In this document: positions 14,154 through 21,267 of the stretch, one piece after another
Numbering within the stretch: position 1 is the first letter of the stretch
Layout of the letters: the number at the start of each line of letters is the position of its first letter
DNA from: an uncultured Actinomyces sp.
Lineage (GTDB): Bacteria; Actinomycetota; Actinomycetes; Actinomycetales; Actinomycetaceae
Length of the DNA: 23,589 nt
Reading direction: 5' to 3'
Assembly (NCBI GenBank): GCA_938040725.1
Contig: CALHZX010000111.1
Coordinates: 1 to 23,589, forward strand
Made by a program: the position numbers and the translations under genes
Notes under the pieces: generated by a model
Seen by the model: only the letters and a program-made list of their open reading frames with translations
Told to the model about the DNA's origin: nothing
The model's database searches: none

Positions 14154-14528
14154 ATGGCACGTATTGCCGGCGTCGACCTCCCCCGCGAGAAGCGGCTCGA
14201 GATCGCGCTCACATACATCTACGGAGTCGGCCGCACCCGCGCGGCAGAGACCCTCGCCGCCACCGGCGTCAGCCCGGACGTCCGCGTGAAGGACGCGACG
14301 GAAGAGGATCTCGTCAAGCTTCGTGACTACATTGAGGCAAACTTCAAGGTTGAGGGTGACCTCCGCCGTGAGGTTCAGGCCGACATTCGTCGCAAGATCG
14401 AAATCGGTTCGTACCAGGGCCTTCGCCACCGTCGTGGCCTGCCGGTCCACGGTCAGCGCACCAAGACCAACGCGCGTACCCGCAAGGGCCCCAAGCGCAC
14501 CGTTGCAGGCAAGAAGAAGGCCAAGTAA
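14154..14528 (+). CDS. rpsM: 30S ribosomal protein S13 (uS13)
   Basis: S13 is in the 30S head and forms bridges B1a and B1b to the 50S subunit. The 124-residue product begins MARIAGVDLPREKRLEIALT and has the IYGVGRTRAAETLAATGVSP helix-hairpin-helix region, then the conserved GSYQGLRHRRGLPVHGQRTK and NARTRKGPKRTVAGKKKAK tail that reaches the tRNAs. An ATG eight codons upstream (14130) is in frame but would give an atypical N-terminus. Stop is TAA. Confidence 0.97.
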   Translation: MARIAGVDLPREKRLEIALTYIYGVGRTRAAETLAATGVSPDVRVKDATEEDLVKLRDYIEANFKVEGDLRREVQADIRRKIEIGSYQGLRHRRGLPVHGQRTKTNARTRKGPKRTVAGKKKAK

Positions 14529-14534
14529 GGCCTA

Positions 14535-14564
14535 GGGAAGCTCTCCCCCTCGGGGTAGCTTTCC
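14535..14564 (+). promoter_or_regulatory. hairpin between rpsM and rpsK
   Basis: GGGAAGCT (14535-14542) pairs with AGCTTTCC (14557-14564), with one G-U, and an inner CCCC/GGGG stem (14545-14548 with 14552-14555) closes it. It sits seven bases after the rpsM stop. No U-tract follows, so attenuation, RNA processing or stability control are the likely roles. Confidence 0.5.
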
Positions 14565-14589
14565 GCGACTAGAAGGAACTGAACCAGAA

Positions 14590-15000
14590 ATGGCAGCAGC
14601 AAAGACCTCGCGCTCGGGCGGTGCCCGCAAGCCGCGTCGCAAGATTTCGAAGAACGTCACCAACGGCCACGCCTACATCAAGTCGACGTTCAACAACACC
14701 ATCGTTTCCCTCACGGACCCCACGGGCGCGGTTGTCGCCTGGGCGTCCTCCGGCCAGGTTGGCTTCAAGGGTTCGCGTAAGTCCACCCCCTTCGCCGCGC
14801 AGCTCGCGGCCGAGGCCGCGGCTCGTCGCGCCCAGGAGCACGGCATGAAGAAGGTTGACGTTTTCGTGAAGGGTCCCGGCTCCGGCCGCGAGACCGCGAT
14901 CCGTTCCCTCCAGGCCGCCGGCCTCGAGATCGGTTCGATCCAGGATGTCACGCCTCAGGCCTTCAACGGCACCCGCCCGCCGAAGCGCCGCCGCGGCTGA
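14590..15000 (+). CDS. rpsK: 30S ribosomal protein S11 (uS11)
   Basis: S11 is on the 30S platform near the mRNA exit. The 136-residue product has a basic N-terminal segment, then VTNGHAYIKSTFNNTIVSLT, GFKGSRKSTPFAAQLAAEAA, VFVKGPGSGRETAIRSLQAA and the C-terminal GLEIGSIQDVTPQAFNGTRP followed by PKRRRG. The gene is full length. In many bacteria rpsD comes next; here the next gene is rpoA. Confidence 0.97.
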   Translation: MAAAKTSRSGGARKPRRKISKNVTNGHAYIKSTFNNTIVSLTDPTGAVVAWASSGQVGFKGSRKSTPFAAQLAAEAAARRAQEHGMKKVDVFVKGPGSGRETAIRSLQAAGLEIGSIQDVTPQAFNGTRPPKRRRG

Positions 15001-15124
15001 CTTGTGGACGGGAGGGCCCTGCCCTCCCCACGTCTGAACCTTCGGGTTCTTACTCCCTTAGCCTGCTTCAGCAGGTTCCCATATCCGGTGTCATATAGCG
15101 GGCACCGGCCAGAAAGGAATAGAC
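15001..15124 (+). promoter_or_regulatory. four consecutive hairpins between rpsK and rpoA
   Basis: Four stems lie in a row: GGGAGGGC/GCCCTCCC (15010-15028); GAACC-TTCG-GGTTC (15036-15049) with a UUCG-type loop; CCTGC-TTCA-GCAGG (15062-15075); and CCGGTG/CACCGG (15085-15108), which ends just before the AGAAAGGA ribosome-binding site. The first could be a partial terminator. The position is where rpsD is lost relative to other bacteria. Differential expression of rpoA against the ribosomal genes is a reasonable inference. Confidence 0.5.
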
Positions 15125-16120
15125 GTGCTCATTGCAGAGCGACCCATCCTGACCGAAGAAAAGGTCAGCGACCTGCGCTCCCGTTTCACCCTGGAGCCCC
15201 TTGAGCCCGGGTTCGGCTACACGCTGGGTAACTCCCTGCGTCGTACCCTCCTGTCCTCGATCCCGGGTGCAGCGGTGACGTCCATCCGCATCGATGGCGT
15301 CCCCCACGAGTTCCGCACGATCGAAGGCGTGAAGGAAGATGTCGCTGAGATCATCCTGAACATCAAGCAGATCGTCCTGTCCAGCGAGAACGACGAGCCT
15401 GTCGTCATGTACCTGCGGAAGGCTGGCCCCGGCGAGGTTGTCGCCGGAGACATCACGCCTCCCGCCGGCGTGGAGATCCACAACCCCGATCTGCACCTTG
15501 CCACCCTCAACGAGAAGGGCAAGCTGGAGATCGAGCTGACTGTCGAGCGTGGCCGCGGCTACGTGTCGGCTGCTCAGAATAAGGATCCGCAGGCCGAGAT
15601 CTCTCGCATTCCGATTGATTCGATCTACTCGCCCGTCGTCAAGGTGACCTACAAGGTCGAGGCGACGCGTGTTGAGCAGCGCACCGACTTTGATCGCCTC
15701 GTCATCGACGTGGAGACCAAGCCGGCGATCACCCCGCGCGATGCCCTGGCCTCGGCCGGCAAGACGCTGGTGGAGCTGTTCGGCCTCATGCGTGAACTGA
15801 ACGAGGAAGCGGAAGGCATCGAGGTGGGTCCGTCCACCACCGACGCCACCCTCGCAGCTGATTTGGCGCTCCCGATCGAGAACCTGAACCTGCAGTCGCG
15901 TTCCTACAACGCGCTGCGTCGCCGCGGCATTCTGACCGTTGGCGAGCTGGTTGCTCATTCGGAGTCCGATCTGCTCGACATTCGCAACTTCGGTACCAAG
16001 TCGATCGAAGAGATCAAGGAGTCCCTGGCGGCCCTTGGTATGACGCTGAAGGACTCGGTCATGCCGAGCTTCGGCGACTCGGAGTCCGCCGCGATCTTTT
16101 CGGACGACCAGTCCATCTGA
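15125..16120 (+). CDS. rpoA: DNA-directed RNA polymerase alpha subunit
   Basis: Alpha dimerises to start RNA polymerase assembly and its C-terminal domain contacts promoter DNA and activators. The 331-residue product shows the N-terminal dimer domain: FTLEPLEPGFGYTLGNSLRR, TLLSSIPGAAVTSIRIDG, and LVELFGLMRELNEEAEG near 214-230. A linker follows, then the C-terminal domain (residues about 250-307, NLQSRSYNALRRRGILTVGE and IRNFGTKSIEEIKESLAALG). It starts at GTG 15125, seven bases after AAAGGA. Length is standard for actinobacteria. Confidence 0.97.
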   Translation: MLIAERPILTEEKVSDLRSRFTLEPLEPGFGYTLGNSLRRTLLSSIPGAAVTSIRIDGVPHEFRTIEGVKEDVAEIILNIKQIVLSSENDEPVVMYLRKAGPGEVVAGDITPPAGVEIHNPDLHLATLNEKGKLEIELTVERGRGYVSAAQNKDPQAEISRIPIDSIYSPVVKVTYKVEATRVEQRTDFDRLVIDVETKPAITPRDALASAGKTLVELFGLMRELNEEAEGIEVGPSTTDATLAADLALPIENLNLQSRSYNALRRRGILTVGELVAHSESDLLDIRNFGTKSIEEIKESLAALGMTLKDSVMPSFGDSESAAIFSDDQSI

Positions 16121-16163
16121 CCCCGTGCGTCCGATGGACGCATTGAATCCGTAGGAGAAACAA

Positions 16164-16748
16164 ATGCCCACCCCCAAGAAGGGTGCTCGTCTGGGCGGTA
16201 GCCCGGCACACCAGAAGCTGATCCTGTCGAACCTGGCAGCTCAGCTCATCGAACACCGCGGCCTCACGACCACGGAGGCGAAGGCTAAGGTCCTGCGCCC
16301 CTACATCGAGAAGCTGATCACTAAGGCCAAGCGTGGCGACCAGCACGCCCGCCGCACGGTCCTGAAGAAGATCCCTAACAAGGGCATCGTCGCGATCCTC
16401 TTCGAGGAGCTCGTTCCCGCGATGGATTCCGAGCGCGCTGGCGGCTACACCCGCCTCATCCGCGTCGGCAACCGCAAGGGCGACAACGCTCCCCTGATGC
16501 GCATTGAGCTCGTCATGGAGAAGGTCGAGAAGAAGGCCGTCGTGAAGGCTGCCGAGAAGACGGCTGAGAAGGCCGCCGAGGCCGAGGCTGTTGCCGCCGA
16601 GGCCGAGGAAGCCGCTGAGGCTGCCGCCGAGCGCGCCGAAGAGGCTCGCGAGGAAGGCGATCTCGCCAAGGCCAACGAGGCCGAGGAAGTCGCCGAGGAG
16701 GCCGGCAAGGCTGCTGACGCCGCCGAGCAGGCCGCCGAGGAGAAGTGA
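16164..16748 (+). CDS. rplQ: 50S ribosomal protein L17 (bL17) with a long acidic tail
   Basis: L17 lies near the tunnel exit. The 194-residue product has the usual core over residues 1 to about 122: MPTPKKGARLGGSPAHQKLI, LAAQLIEHRGLTTTEAKAKV, and GGYTRLIRVGNRKGDNAPL. A tail of about 72 residues, almost entirely Ala/Glu/Lys (for example AEKTAEKAAEAEAVAAEAEE), is predicted to form a helix or coiled coil. Tails occur in actinobacterial L17, but this one is long. It ends the alpha block and is followed by a strong terminator. Confidence 0.95.
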   Translation: MPTPKKGARLGGSPAHQKLILSNLAAQLIEHRGLTTTEAKAKVLRPYIEKLITKAKRGDQHARRTVLKKIPNKGIVAILFEELVPAMDSERAGGYTRLIRVGNRKGDNAPLMRIELVMEKVEKKAVVKAAEKTAEKAAEAEAVAAEAEEAAEAAAERAEEAREEGDLAKANEAEEVAEEAGKAADAAEQAAEEK

Positions 16749-16776
16749 CGGGGCGTCACTGACCCGCTCGAGCATT

Positions 16777-16806
16777 GGGCCGGGCACCCTCCGGGGTGTC
16801 CGGCCC
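16777..16806 (+). terminator. terminator after rplQ
   Basis: The 30 bases form a hairpin of 13 pairs (one G-U) with a four-base loop: GGGCCGGGCACCC pairs with the mirror arm ending CCGGCCC. It is followed by TTGTCGT. It lies 28 bases after the rplQ stop and closes the ribosomal block. Confidence 0.75.
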
Positions 16807-16819
16807 TTGTCGTATCCGG

Positions 16820-16831
16820 TAGCCTGATGTC
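16820..16831 (+). promoter_or_regulatory. -10 element of a probable leaderless promoter
   Basis: TAGCCT at 16820-16825 lies six bases before the ATG at 16832, placing the likely transcription start on or next to the start codon. No ribosome-binding site is present between the terminator and the ATG, and no good -35 is seen. Confidence 0.5.
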
Positions 16832-17581
16832 ATGACTCGTGAGATGACGTTGGCGATTGACTGCGGCGGCGGTGGCATCAAAGGATCCGTCGTTGATGAG
16901 CGCGGGACGATGATGGCCCCGCCTCGCCGGGTGCCTACGCCGTACCCGTTGCCTCCGGAGCTCCTCGTGGAGACCATTGTCGGTCTGGCCGGCGAGCTTC
17001 CCGTGGCGACGCGCGTGACGATGGGCATGCCGGGTATGATCCGGCACGGTGTCGTCATCGCCACGCCCCACTACATCACCCGCGACGGACCGCGTTCGCG
17101 CGTGCTGCCTGAGCTGGTCGAGCGCTGGGATCACTTCGATATGGGGCGTGCGATTGAACAGGCGCTGGGCCTGCCCACGAAGGTTTTGAACGACGCGGAG
17201 GTGGCGGGCGCGGGTGCGATCACCGGTCGTGGGCTCGAAATGATCATCACGCTGGGCACGGGCCTGGGCAACGCCGTCTTCGATGGTGGTCAGCTGGCGC
17301 CCCACGTCGAGGTGTCGCAGGGGCCGGTCCGCTGGGGCCTCACCTACGACGACTACATCGGCGAGCACGAGCGCCTGCGCCTCGGGGATGTGCATTGGTC
17401 GCGCCGCATTCGCCGAGTGGTCGATGGTCTGCGCCCGATGTACATGTGGGACCGCCTCTACCTGGGGGGCGGTAACTCAAAGCGCATCACGGCCTCGAAC
17501 CTGCGTCTCATGGGTGACGACGTGATCGTTGTGCCCAACGATGCGGGGATCATCGGCGGCGTGCGGGCGTGGGAGCTGTGA
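16832..17581 (+). CDS. ROK-family sugar kinase-like protein (polyphosphate glucokinase-like)
   Basis: The 249-residue product has the ROK/ASKHA fold marks: phosphate-1 loop DCGGGGIKGSVVDERG at residues 10-25, catalytic N120-D121 in LNDAEVAGAG, TLGTGLGNAVFDGG at 140-153, and adenosine-site LGGGNSK at 211-217. Overall it resembles actinobacterial PpgK (single-domain, no zinc cluster). However, the sugar-binding motif, normally E-x-G-H, reads E160-V-S-Q163, losing the glycine and histidine. A kinase for another sugar, a weak glucokinase or a non-catalytic relative are all possible. It starts probably without a leader and overlaps truA by four bases. Confidence 0.75.
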   Translation: MTREMTLAIDCGGGGIKGSVVDERGTMMAPPRRVPTPYPLPPELLVETIVGLAGELPVATRVTMGMPGMIRHGVVIATPHYITRDGPRSRVLPELVERWDHFDMGRAIEQALGLPTKVLNDAEVAGAGAITGRGLEMIITLGTGLGNAVFDGGQLAPHVEVSQGPVRWGLTYDDYIGEHERLRLGDVHWSRRIRRVVDGLRPMYMWDRLYLGGGNSKRITASNLRLMGDDVIVVPNDAGIIGGVRAWEL

Positions 17582-18486
17582 GCGCTCGCCGCCTGCGCCT
17601 GGATCTGGGCTACGACGGTACTGACTTCCGTGGATGGGCTGCGCAGCCTGGCCTGCGCACCGTCCAGGGCGAGATCGAAGCGGCGCTCGCCATGGCCTCG
17701 CGCGAAGAGATCGTGACGACGGTCGCCGGGCGCACTGATGCGGGCGTGCATGCGCGTCACCAGGTGTGCCATGTCGACCTGAGTGCCGAGGCGTGGGCGC
17801 GCCTGACGCCCAGGGGAGGGGAGTCCTCCCAGGAGGCTGCGGCCTCGTCGATCGTGCGCAGGCTGAACAAGATCCTCTCTGGGCGCTACGGTGAGCGTGC
17901 GCGTGGACGCGACCTGCCGGCCGCGCGCGGGACCTGCGATGTGCGCATCTACTCGGCCGCCGTCGTCGACCCCAGCTTTGATGCGCGCTTTTCCGCCCTC
18001 GGGCGCTCCTACGCCTACCGGGTGTCGGATCGTCCCGAGCCGCTGGGCCGATGGGATCGCCTGTGGGTGGAGGATCCGCTCGACGAGGCGGCCATGAACG
18101 AGGCCGGGGCCGCCCTCCTCGGGGAACACGACTTTCTCGGGTTCTGTCGCCCGCGCGAGGGAGCCACGACGATTCGGACGCTGCGGACGTTGCACGCCGA
18201 GCGCGACAGCGAAGGGACTCTCGTTTTCTCCGTCGAGGCGGATGCGTTCTGCCACTCGATGGTCCGCTCCCTGGTCGGGGCGCTGCTCCTCGTGGGCTCG
18301 GGCGCGCGCGACGTCGACTACCCGGAGCAGATCCTGCGGGCCCGGTCCCGCGCTGAAGCCGCACCGATCGCCCCCGCCCACGGACTCACCCTCGAGGGCG
18401 TCGACTATCCCGACCCGTCCCAGTGGGGCGCGAGGGCGCAGCAGGCTCGGGCCAGGCGCGATACGTGCTGCGGTGGCGACGGCTGA
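17578..18486 (+). CDS. truA: tRNA pseudouridine(38-40) synthase TruA
   Basis: TruA converts uridines 38-40 of the tRNA anticodon arm to pseudouridine. The 302-residue product has LDLGYDGTDFRGWAAQPGLR near the N-terminus, the catalytic motif GRTDAGVHARHQ with D54, and the second-domain stretches SYAYRVSDR, GEHDFLGFCRP and DAFCHSMVRSLVGALLLVGSG. It is somewhat longer than E. coli TruA because of an insertion near residues 82-117. The GTG at 17578 overlaps the upstream stop (GTGA); another GTG nine bases earlier is less likely. truA next to rplQ and rplM is a common actinobacterial order. Confidence 0.94.
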   Translation: MSARRLRLDLGYDGTDFRGWAAQPGLRTVQGEIEAALAMASREEIVTTVAGRTDAGVHARHQVCHVDLSAEAWARLTPRGGESSQEAAASSIVRRLNKILSGRYGERARGRDLPAARGTCDVRIYSAAVVDPSFDARFSALGRSYAYRVSDRPEPLGRWDRLWVEDPLDEAAMNEAGAALLGEHDFLGFCRPREGATTIRTLRTLHAERDSEGTLVFSVEADAFCHSMVRSLVGALLLVGSGARDVDYPEQILRARSRAEAAPIAPAHGLTLEGVDYPDPSQWGARAQQARARRDTCCGGDG

Positions 18487-18513
18487 GGAATGTGACACAG
18501 TATTCGTCGCGCT

Positions 18514-18542
18514 TTGACCGCCGGGCTATGCGCAGATAATAT
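18514..18542 (+). promoter_or_regulatory. rplM-rpsI promoter
   Basis: TTGACC (18514-18519) and TAATAT (18537-18542) are 17 bases apart, the best sigma-70-type promoter in the window. The predicted start near 18549 gives a leader of about 140 bases. Confidence 0.75.
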
Positions 18543-18548
18543 GGCTGT

Positions 18549-18689
18549 TGCTGTGCGTCAGCAGAGTACCTAGTGTCTCCCACTCGCTAGGAGCGCTCGC
18601 CGACGCCTCGCGCGAACCGTTTCATCGCGGATGCCCCCGGAAAAACCGGCGCGGCGTCCCATGACCAACAAGAATTGAAGGTTACGCCC
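18549..18689 (+). promoter_or_regulatory. long structured leader of rplM
   Basis: The leader folds from its first base: TGCTG/CAGCA (18549-18563), CCTAG/CTAGG (18569-18591), and a long-range stem GACGCC/GGCGTC (18602-18607 with 18653-18658). This last stem encloses CCGG-AAAAA-CCGG (18637-18649) and other pairings. The last 30 bases, including GAAGG before the GTG start, are mostly unpaired. L13 leaders regulate their own operon in some bacteria; a role here is inferred from length and structure only. Confidence 0.45.
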
Positions 18690-19133
18690 GTGCGCACCTA
18701 TTCACCCAAGCCTGGGGACGCGGACAAGAAGTGGTACGTCATTGACGCCACCGACGTCGTCCTCGGTCGCCTGGCAGCCCAGACCGCTGCCCTCCTTCGT
18801 GGGAAGCACAAGCCGACGTTCGCCCCGCACATGGACATGGGCGACAACGTCATCATCATCAACGCGGACAAGGTCGCTCTGACCGGCAAGAAGCTCGACC
18901 AGAAGATGGCTTACCGCCACTCCGGTCGTCCCGGCGGCCTGACCGCGACCGCTTACCGCGACCTCCTCGCTGCGACGCCTGAGCGCGCCGTCGAGAAGGC
19001 CGTTAAGGGCATGCTTCCTCACAACTCCCTCGGCCGCGCGCAGTTCAAGAAGCTGCACGTTTACGCTGGCCCGGAGCACCCCCACGCCGGCCAGTCGCCG
19101 GTTCCCTACGAACTGACCCAGGTGGCTCAGTGA
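18690..19133 (+). CDS. rplM: 50S ribosomal protein L13 (uL13)
   Basis: L13 is an early 50S assembly protein. With the start at GTG 18690 the product has 147 residues and begins MRTYSPKPGDADKKWYVIDA; it continues with TDVVLGRLAAQTAALLRGKH, YRHSGRPGG and the C-terminal YAGPEHPHAGQSPVPYELTQ followed by VAQ. A TTG at 18675 would add five residues but would consume the GAAGG ribosome-binding site, which is eight bases before 18690. It is followed by rpsI 38 bases later. Confidence 0.95.
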   Translation: MRTYSPKPGDADKKWYVIDATDVVLGRLAAQTAALLRGKHKPTFAPHMDMGDNVIIINADKVALTGKKLDQKMAYRHSGRPGGLTATAYRDLLAATPERAVEKAVKGMLPHNSLGRAQFKKLHVYAGPEHPHAGQSPVPYELTQVAQ

Positions 19134-19171
19134 CCTCCGGTCGCTGAACGCCTTTGACCCTGAGGAGAACC

Positions 19172-19663
19172 GTGGCTGAGACCATCGTTTCCGCTGAGCT
19201 GGACGAGGAAGTCGTCCCCAGCTCCTACACGTCCGAGACCGAGTCGGCTCCCGCCGGCGCCGGTCAGTCCATCACCGCGCCCGGCGCTGGCCTGGGCCGC
19301 CGCAAGGAGGCCGTCGCCCGCGTTCGCCTGGTCCCCGGCTCCGGCAAGTGGACCATCAACGGTCGCACCCTTGAGGACTACTTCCCCAACAAGCTGCACC
19401 AGCAGCTGGTGAAGTCCCCCTTCGTGCTGCTCGACATTGACGGCCGCTTCGACGTCATCGCCCGCATCAACGGCGGCGGCATTTCCGGCCAGGCCGGCGC
19501 CCTGCGCCTCGGCGTGTCGCGCGCCCTCAACGAGATCGACCGCGACGCGAACCGTCCGGCCCTCAAGAAGGCTGGCTTCCTGACCCGCGACGCCCGCGCC
19601 ACCGAGCGTAAGAAGGCAGGCCTCAAGAAGGCCCGCAAGGCTTCGCAGTTCTCGAAGCGCTGA
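19172..19663 (+). CDS. rpsI: 30S ribosomal protein S9 (uS9)
   Basis: S9 sits in the 30S head, with its C-terminal tail (SQFSKR) touching the P-site tRNA. The 163-residue product has the conserved part from about residue 40: GLGRRKEAVARVRLVPGSGK, INGRTLEDYFPN, INGGGISGQAGALRLGVSRA and KKAGFLTRDARATERKKAGL. About 40 extra N-terminal residues are acidic and Ser/Ala-rich; similar extensions occur in actinobacterial S9. The GTG at 19172 follows GAGGAG; an upstream TTG at 19154 is less likely. Confidence 0.95.
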   Translation: MAETIVSAELDEEVVPSSYTSETESAPAGAGQSITAPGAGLGRRKEAVARVRLVPGSGKWTINGRTLEDYFPNKLHQQLVKSPFVLLDIDGRFDVIARINGGGISGQAGALRLGVSRALNEIDRDANRPALKKAGFLTRDARATERKKAGLKKARKASQFSKR

Positions 19664-19686
19664 TTTCATTCAGCACATTTTCTGTT

Positions 19687-19716
19687 GGCCGCGCCCCGCA
19701 CCTGCGGGGCGCGGCC
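19687..19716 (+). terminator. terminator after rpsI
   Basis: GGCCGCGCCCCGC (19687-19699) and GCGGGGCGCGGCC (19704-19716) are perfectly complementary over 13 pairs with an ACCT loop, followed by TTCGTTTACTT. This is the clearest intrinsic terminator in the window. Confidence 0.85.
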
Positions 19717-19803
19717 TTCGTTTACTTATCAGTGCGTGTCAGGATGTGAGCGTCTCCGCTGTCCGCGCCGCGGCCTCGTGCCAATGAGCGGGCGCGAGCG
19801 CGG

Positions 19804-19844
19804 TAGGCTTAGTGCAGTCATACGACCCACTGAACGGAGACACT
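19804..19844 (+). promoter_or_regulatory. candidate glmM promoter and leader
   Basis: TAGGCT at 19804-19809 fits the TAnnnT -10 pattern; no clear -35 is seen. The leader of about 30 bases ends in ACGGAGA (19834-19840), a ribosome-binding site five bases before the ATG. Confidence 0.45.
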
Positions 19845-21197
19845 ATGCCTAGGATGTTCGGCACCGATGGCGTGCGAGGACTGGCGAACGTTGACATCAC
19901 TGCGGACCTTGCGCTGCAGCTCGGCGAGGCGGCCGCCCGCCAGTTCGGCGGTTCCCGACGTGCGGACGGTTCGAAGCCCCGCGCGATCATCGGACGCGAT
20001 ACGCGTATTTCGGGCGAGTTCCTCGATCATGCCCTCGCAGCGGGCCTGGCCAGCGCCGGCATGGACGTGACCCGCATCGGCGTCGTCACCACGCCCACGG
20101 TCGCGCATTTGACGGCCACCGAGGACACCGTTGACCTCGGCGTCATGATTTCCGCGTCGCACAACCCGATGCCCGATAACGGCATTAAGTTCTTCGCGCA
20201 CGGCGGCTACAAGCTCGCGGATTCTGTCGAGGACGAGATCGAGGCCCTCTTGAACACCGAGTGGGATCGCCCCACCGGTGATGGCGTCGGCGAGATCAAC
20301 GCCGATCATGCGTGGGCCAAGGACTCCTACATTGCCCACCTTGTTGGTGCGATCGGTACGGACCTGCGCGGCATGAAGATCGCGATCGATTGCGCGAATG
20401 GCGCGGCCTCTGAATTGGGCCCGGCGGTCTTCCGCGAGCTCGGCGCCGACATCACCGTCATCAACGCGTCCCCGGATGGGCGCAACATCAACCTGAACGC
20501 GGGTTCGACGCACCCCGAGGCCCTGCAGGCCGCCGTCACCCAGGTCGGCTGTGATTTCGGCGTCGCTTACGACGGCGATGCGGACCGCTGTCTGGCCGTC
20601 GACCATGAGGGCAACCTCATCGACGGTGACAAGATCATGGGTGCGCTGGCCGTCAACGCCAAGGCGCGCGGAGCCCTCGCCAAGGACACGCTCGTCGTCA
20701 CGGTCATGAGCAACCTGGGTCTGCTGATCGCCATGCGCGAGGTCGGCATCAACACTGTGCAGACTGGCGTGGGTGACCGCTACGTGCTCGAGGAGATGCT
20801 GGCATCCGGCTACTGCCTGGGCGGCGAGCAGTCCGGCCACATTATCGCTCGCGATCACGCGACCACCGGTGACGGCATTCTGTCCTCGCTCCTGGTCTCG
20901 CGCATGGTGAAGGAATCCGGCCGTTCGCTGGCCGATCTGACCTCCTTTATCCAGCGCCTGCCGCAGACCCTCATCAACGTGGGCGGCGTGGACCGCGCTG
21001 CCGCATCGACGAATGAGGCCGTTGCCGAGGCCGTGGCAGCCGCTGAGGCTCGCCTGGGCGACACCGGCCGCGTGCTCCTGCGTCCTTCGGGCACGGAGCC
21101 GCTCGTCCGCGTCATGGTCGAGGCCGCGACCCAGGAAGAGGCCGATGCCGTGGCTGCGTCGCTGGCAGACGTCGTCAAGGAGAACCTGGCGCTCTGA
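19845..21197 (+). CDS. glmM: phosphoglucosamine mutase GlmM
   Basis: GlmM converts glucosamine-6-phosphate to glucosamine-1-phosphate, feeding UDP-GlcNAc and peptidoglycan synthesis. The 450-residue product begins MPRMFGTDGVRGLAN. It has the active-site phosphoserine loop ISASHNP with S105, the magnesium loop DGDAD at residues 243-247, the sugar-binding GEQSGH near 327-332 and the phosphate-binding RPSGTEP at 413-419. All four site motifs are intact. The ATG at 19845 follows GGAGA; a frame upstream to 19812 lacks support. Location after rpsI is common in actinobacteria. Confidence 0.97.
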   Translation: MPRMFGTDGVRGLANVDITADLALQLGEAAARQFGGSRRADGSKPRAIIGRDTRISGEFLDHALAAGLASAGMDVTRIGVVTTPTVAHLTATEDTVDLGVMISASHNPMPDNGIKFFAHGGYKLADSVEDEIEALLNTEWDRPTGDGVGEINADHAWAKDSYIAHLVGAIGTDLRGMKIAIDCANGAASELGPAVFRELGADITVINASPDGRNINLNAGSTHPEALQAAVTQVGCDFGVAYDGDADRCLAVDHEGNLIDGDKIMGALAVNAKARGALAKDTLVVTVMSNLGLLIAMREVGINTVQTGVGDRYVLEEMLASGYCLGGEQSGHIIARDHATTGDGILSSLLVSRMVKESGRSLADLTSFIQRLPQTLINVGGVDRAAASTNEAVAEAVAAAEARLGDTGRVLLRPSGTEPLVRVMVEAATQEEADAVAASLADVVKENLAL

Positions 21198-21214
21198 GGC
21201 ACTCCAGACAGAGG

Positions 21215-21246
21215 CGAGGGCGGGTGCCGGTGGGTGCCCGCCCTCG
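21215..21246. terminator. convergent terminator between glmM and the sialidase gene
   Basis: CGAGGGCGGG (21215-21224) and CCCGCCCTCG (21237-21246) are exact reverse complements with a 12-base GT-rich loop. It lies 17 bases after the glmM stop and 21 bases beyond the end of the minus-strand gene, so it can serve both strands. Confidence 0.75.
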
Positions 21247-21267
21247 TATCACGCGTGAGCCGAACCG

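Noticed and set aside
17458..18498. Minus-strand frames opposite truA
   Set aside because: truA is well supported by its catalytic motif; the antisense products are low-complexity Arg/Ala/Pro.
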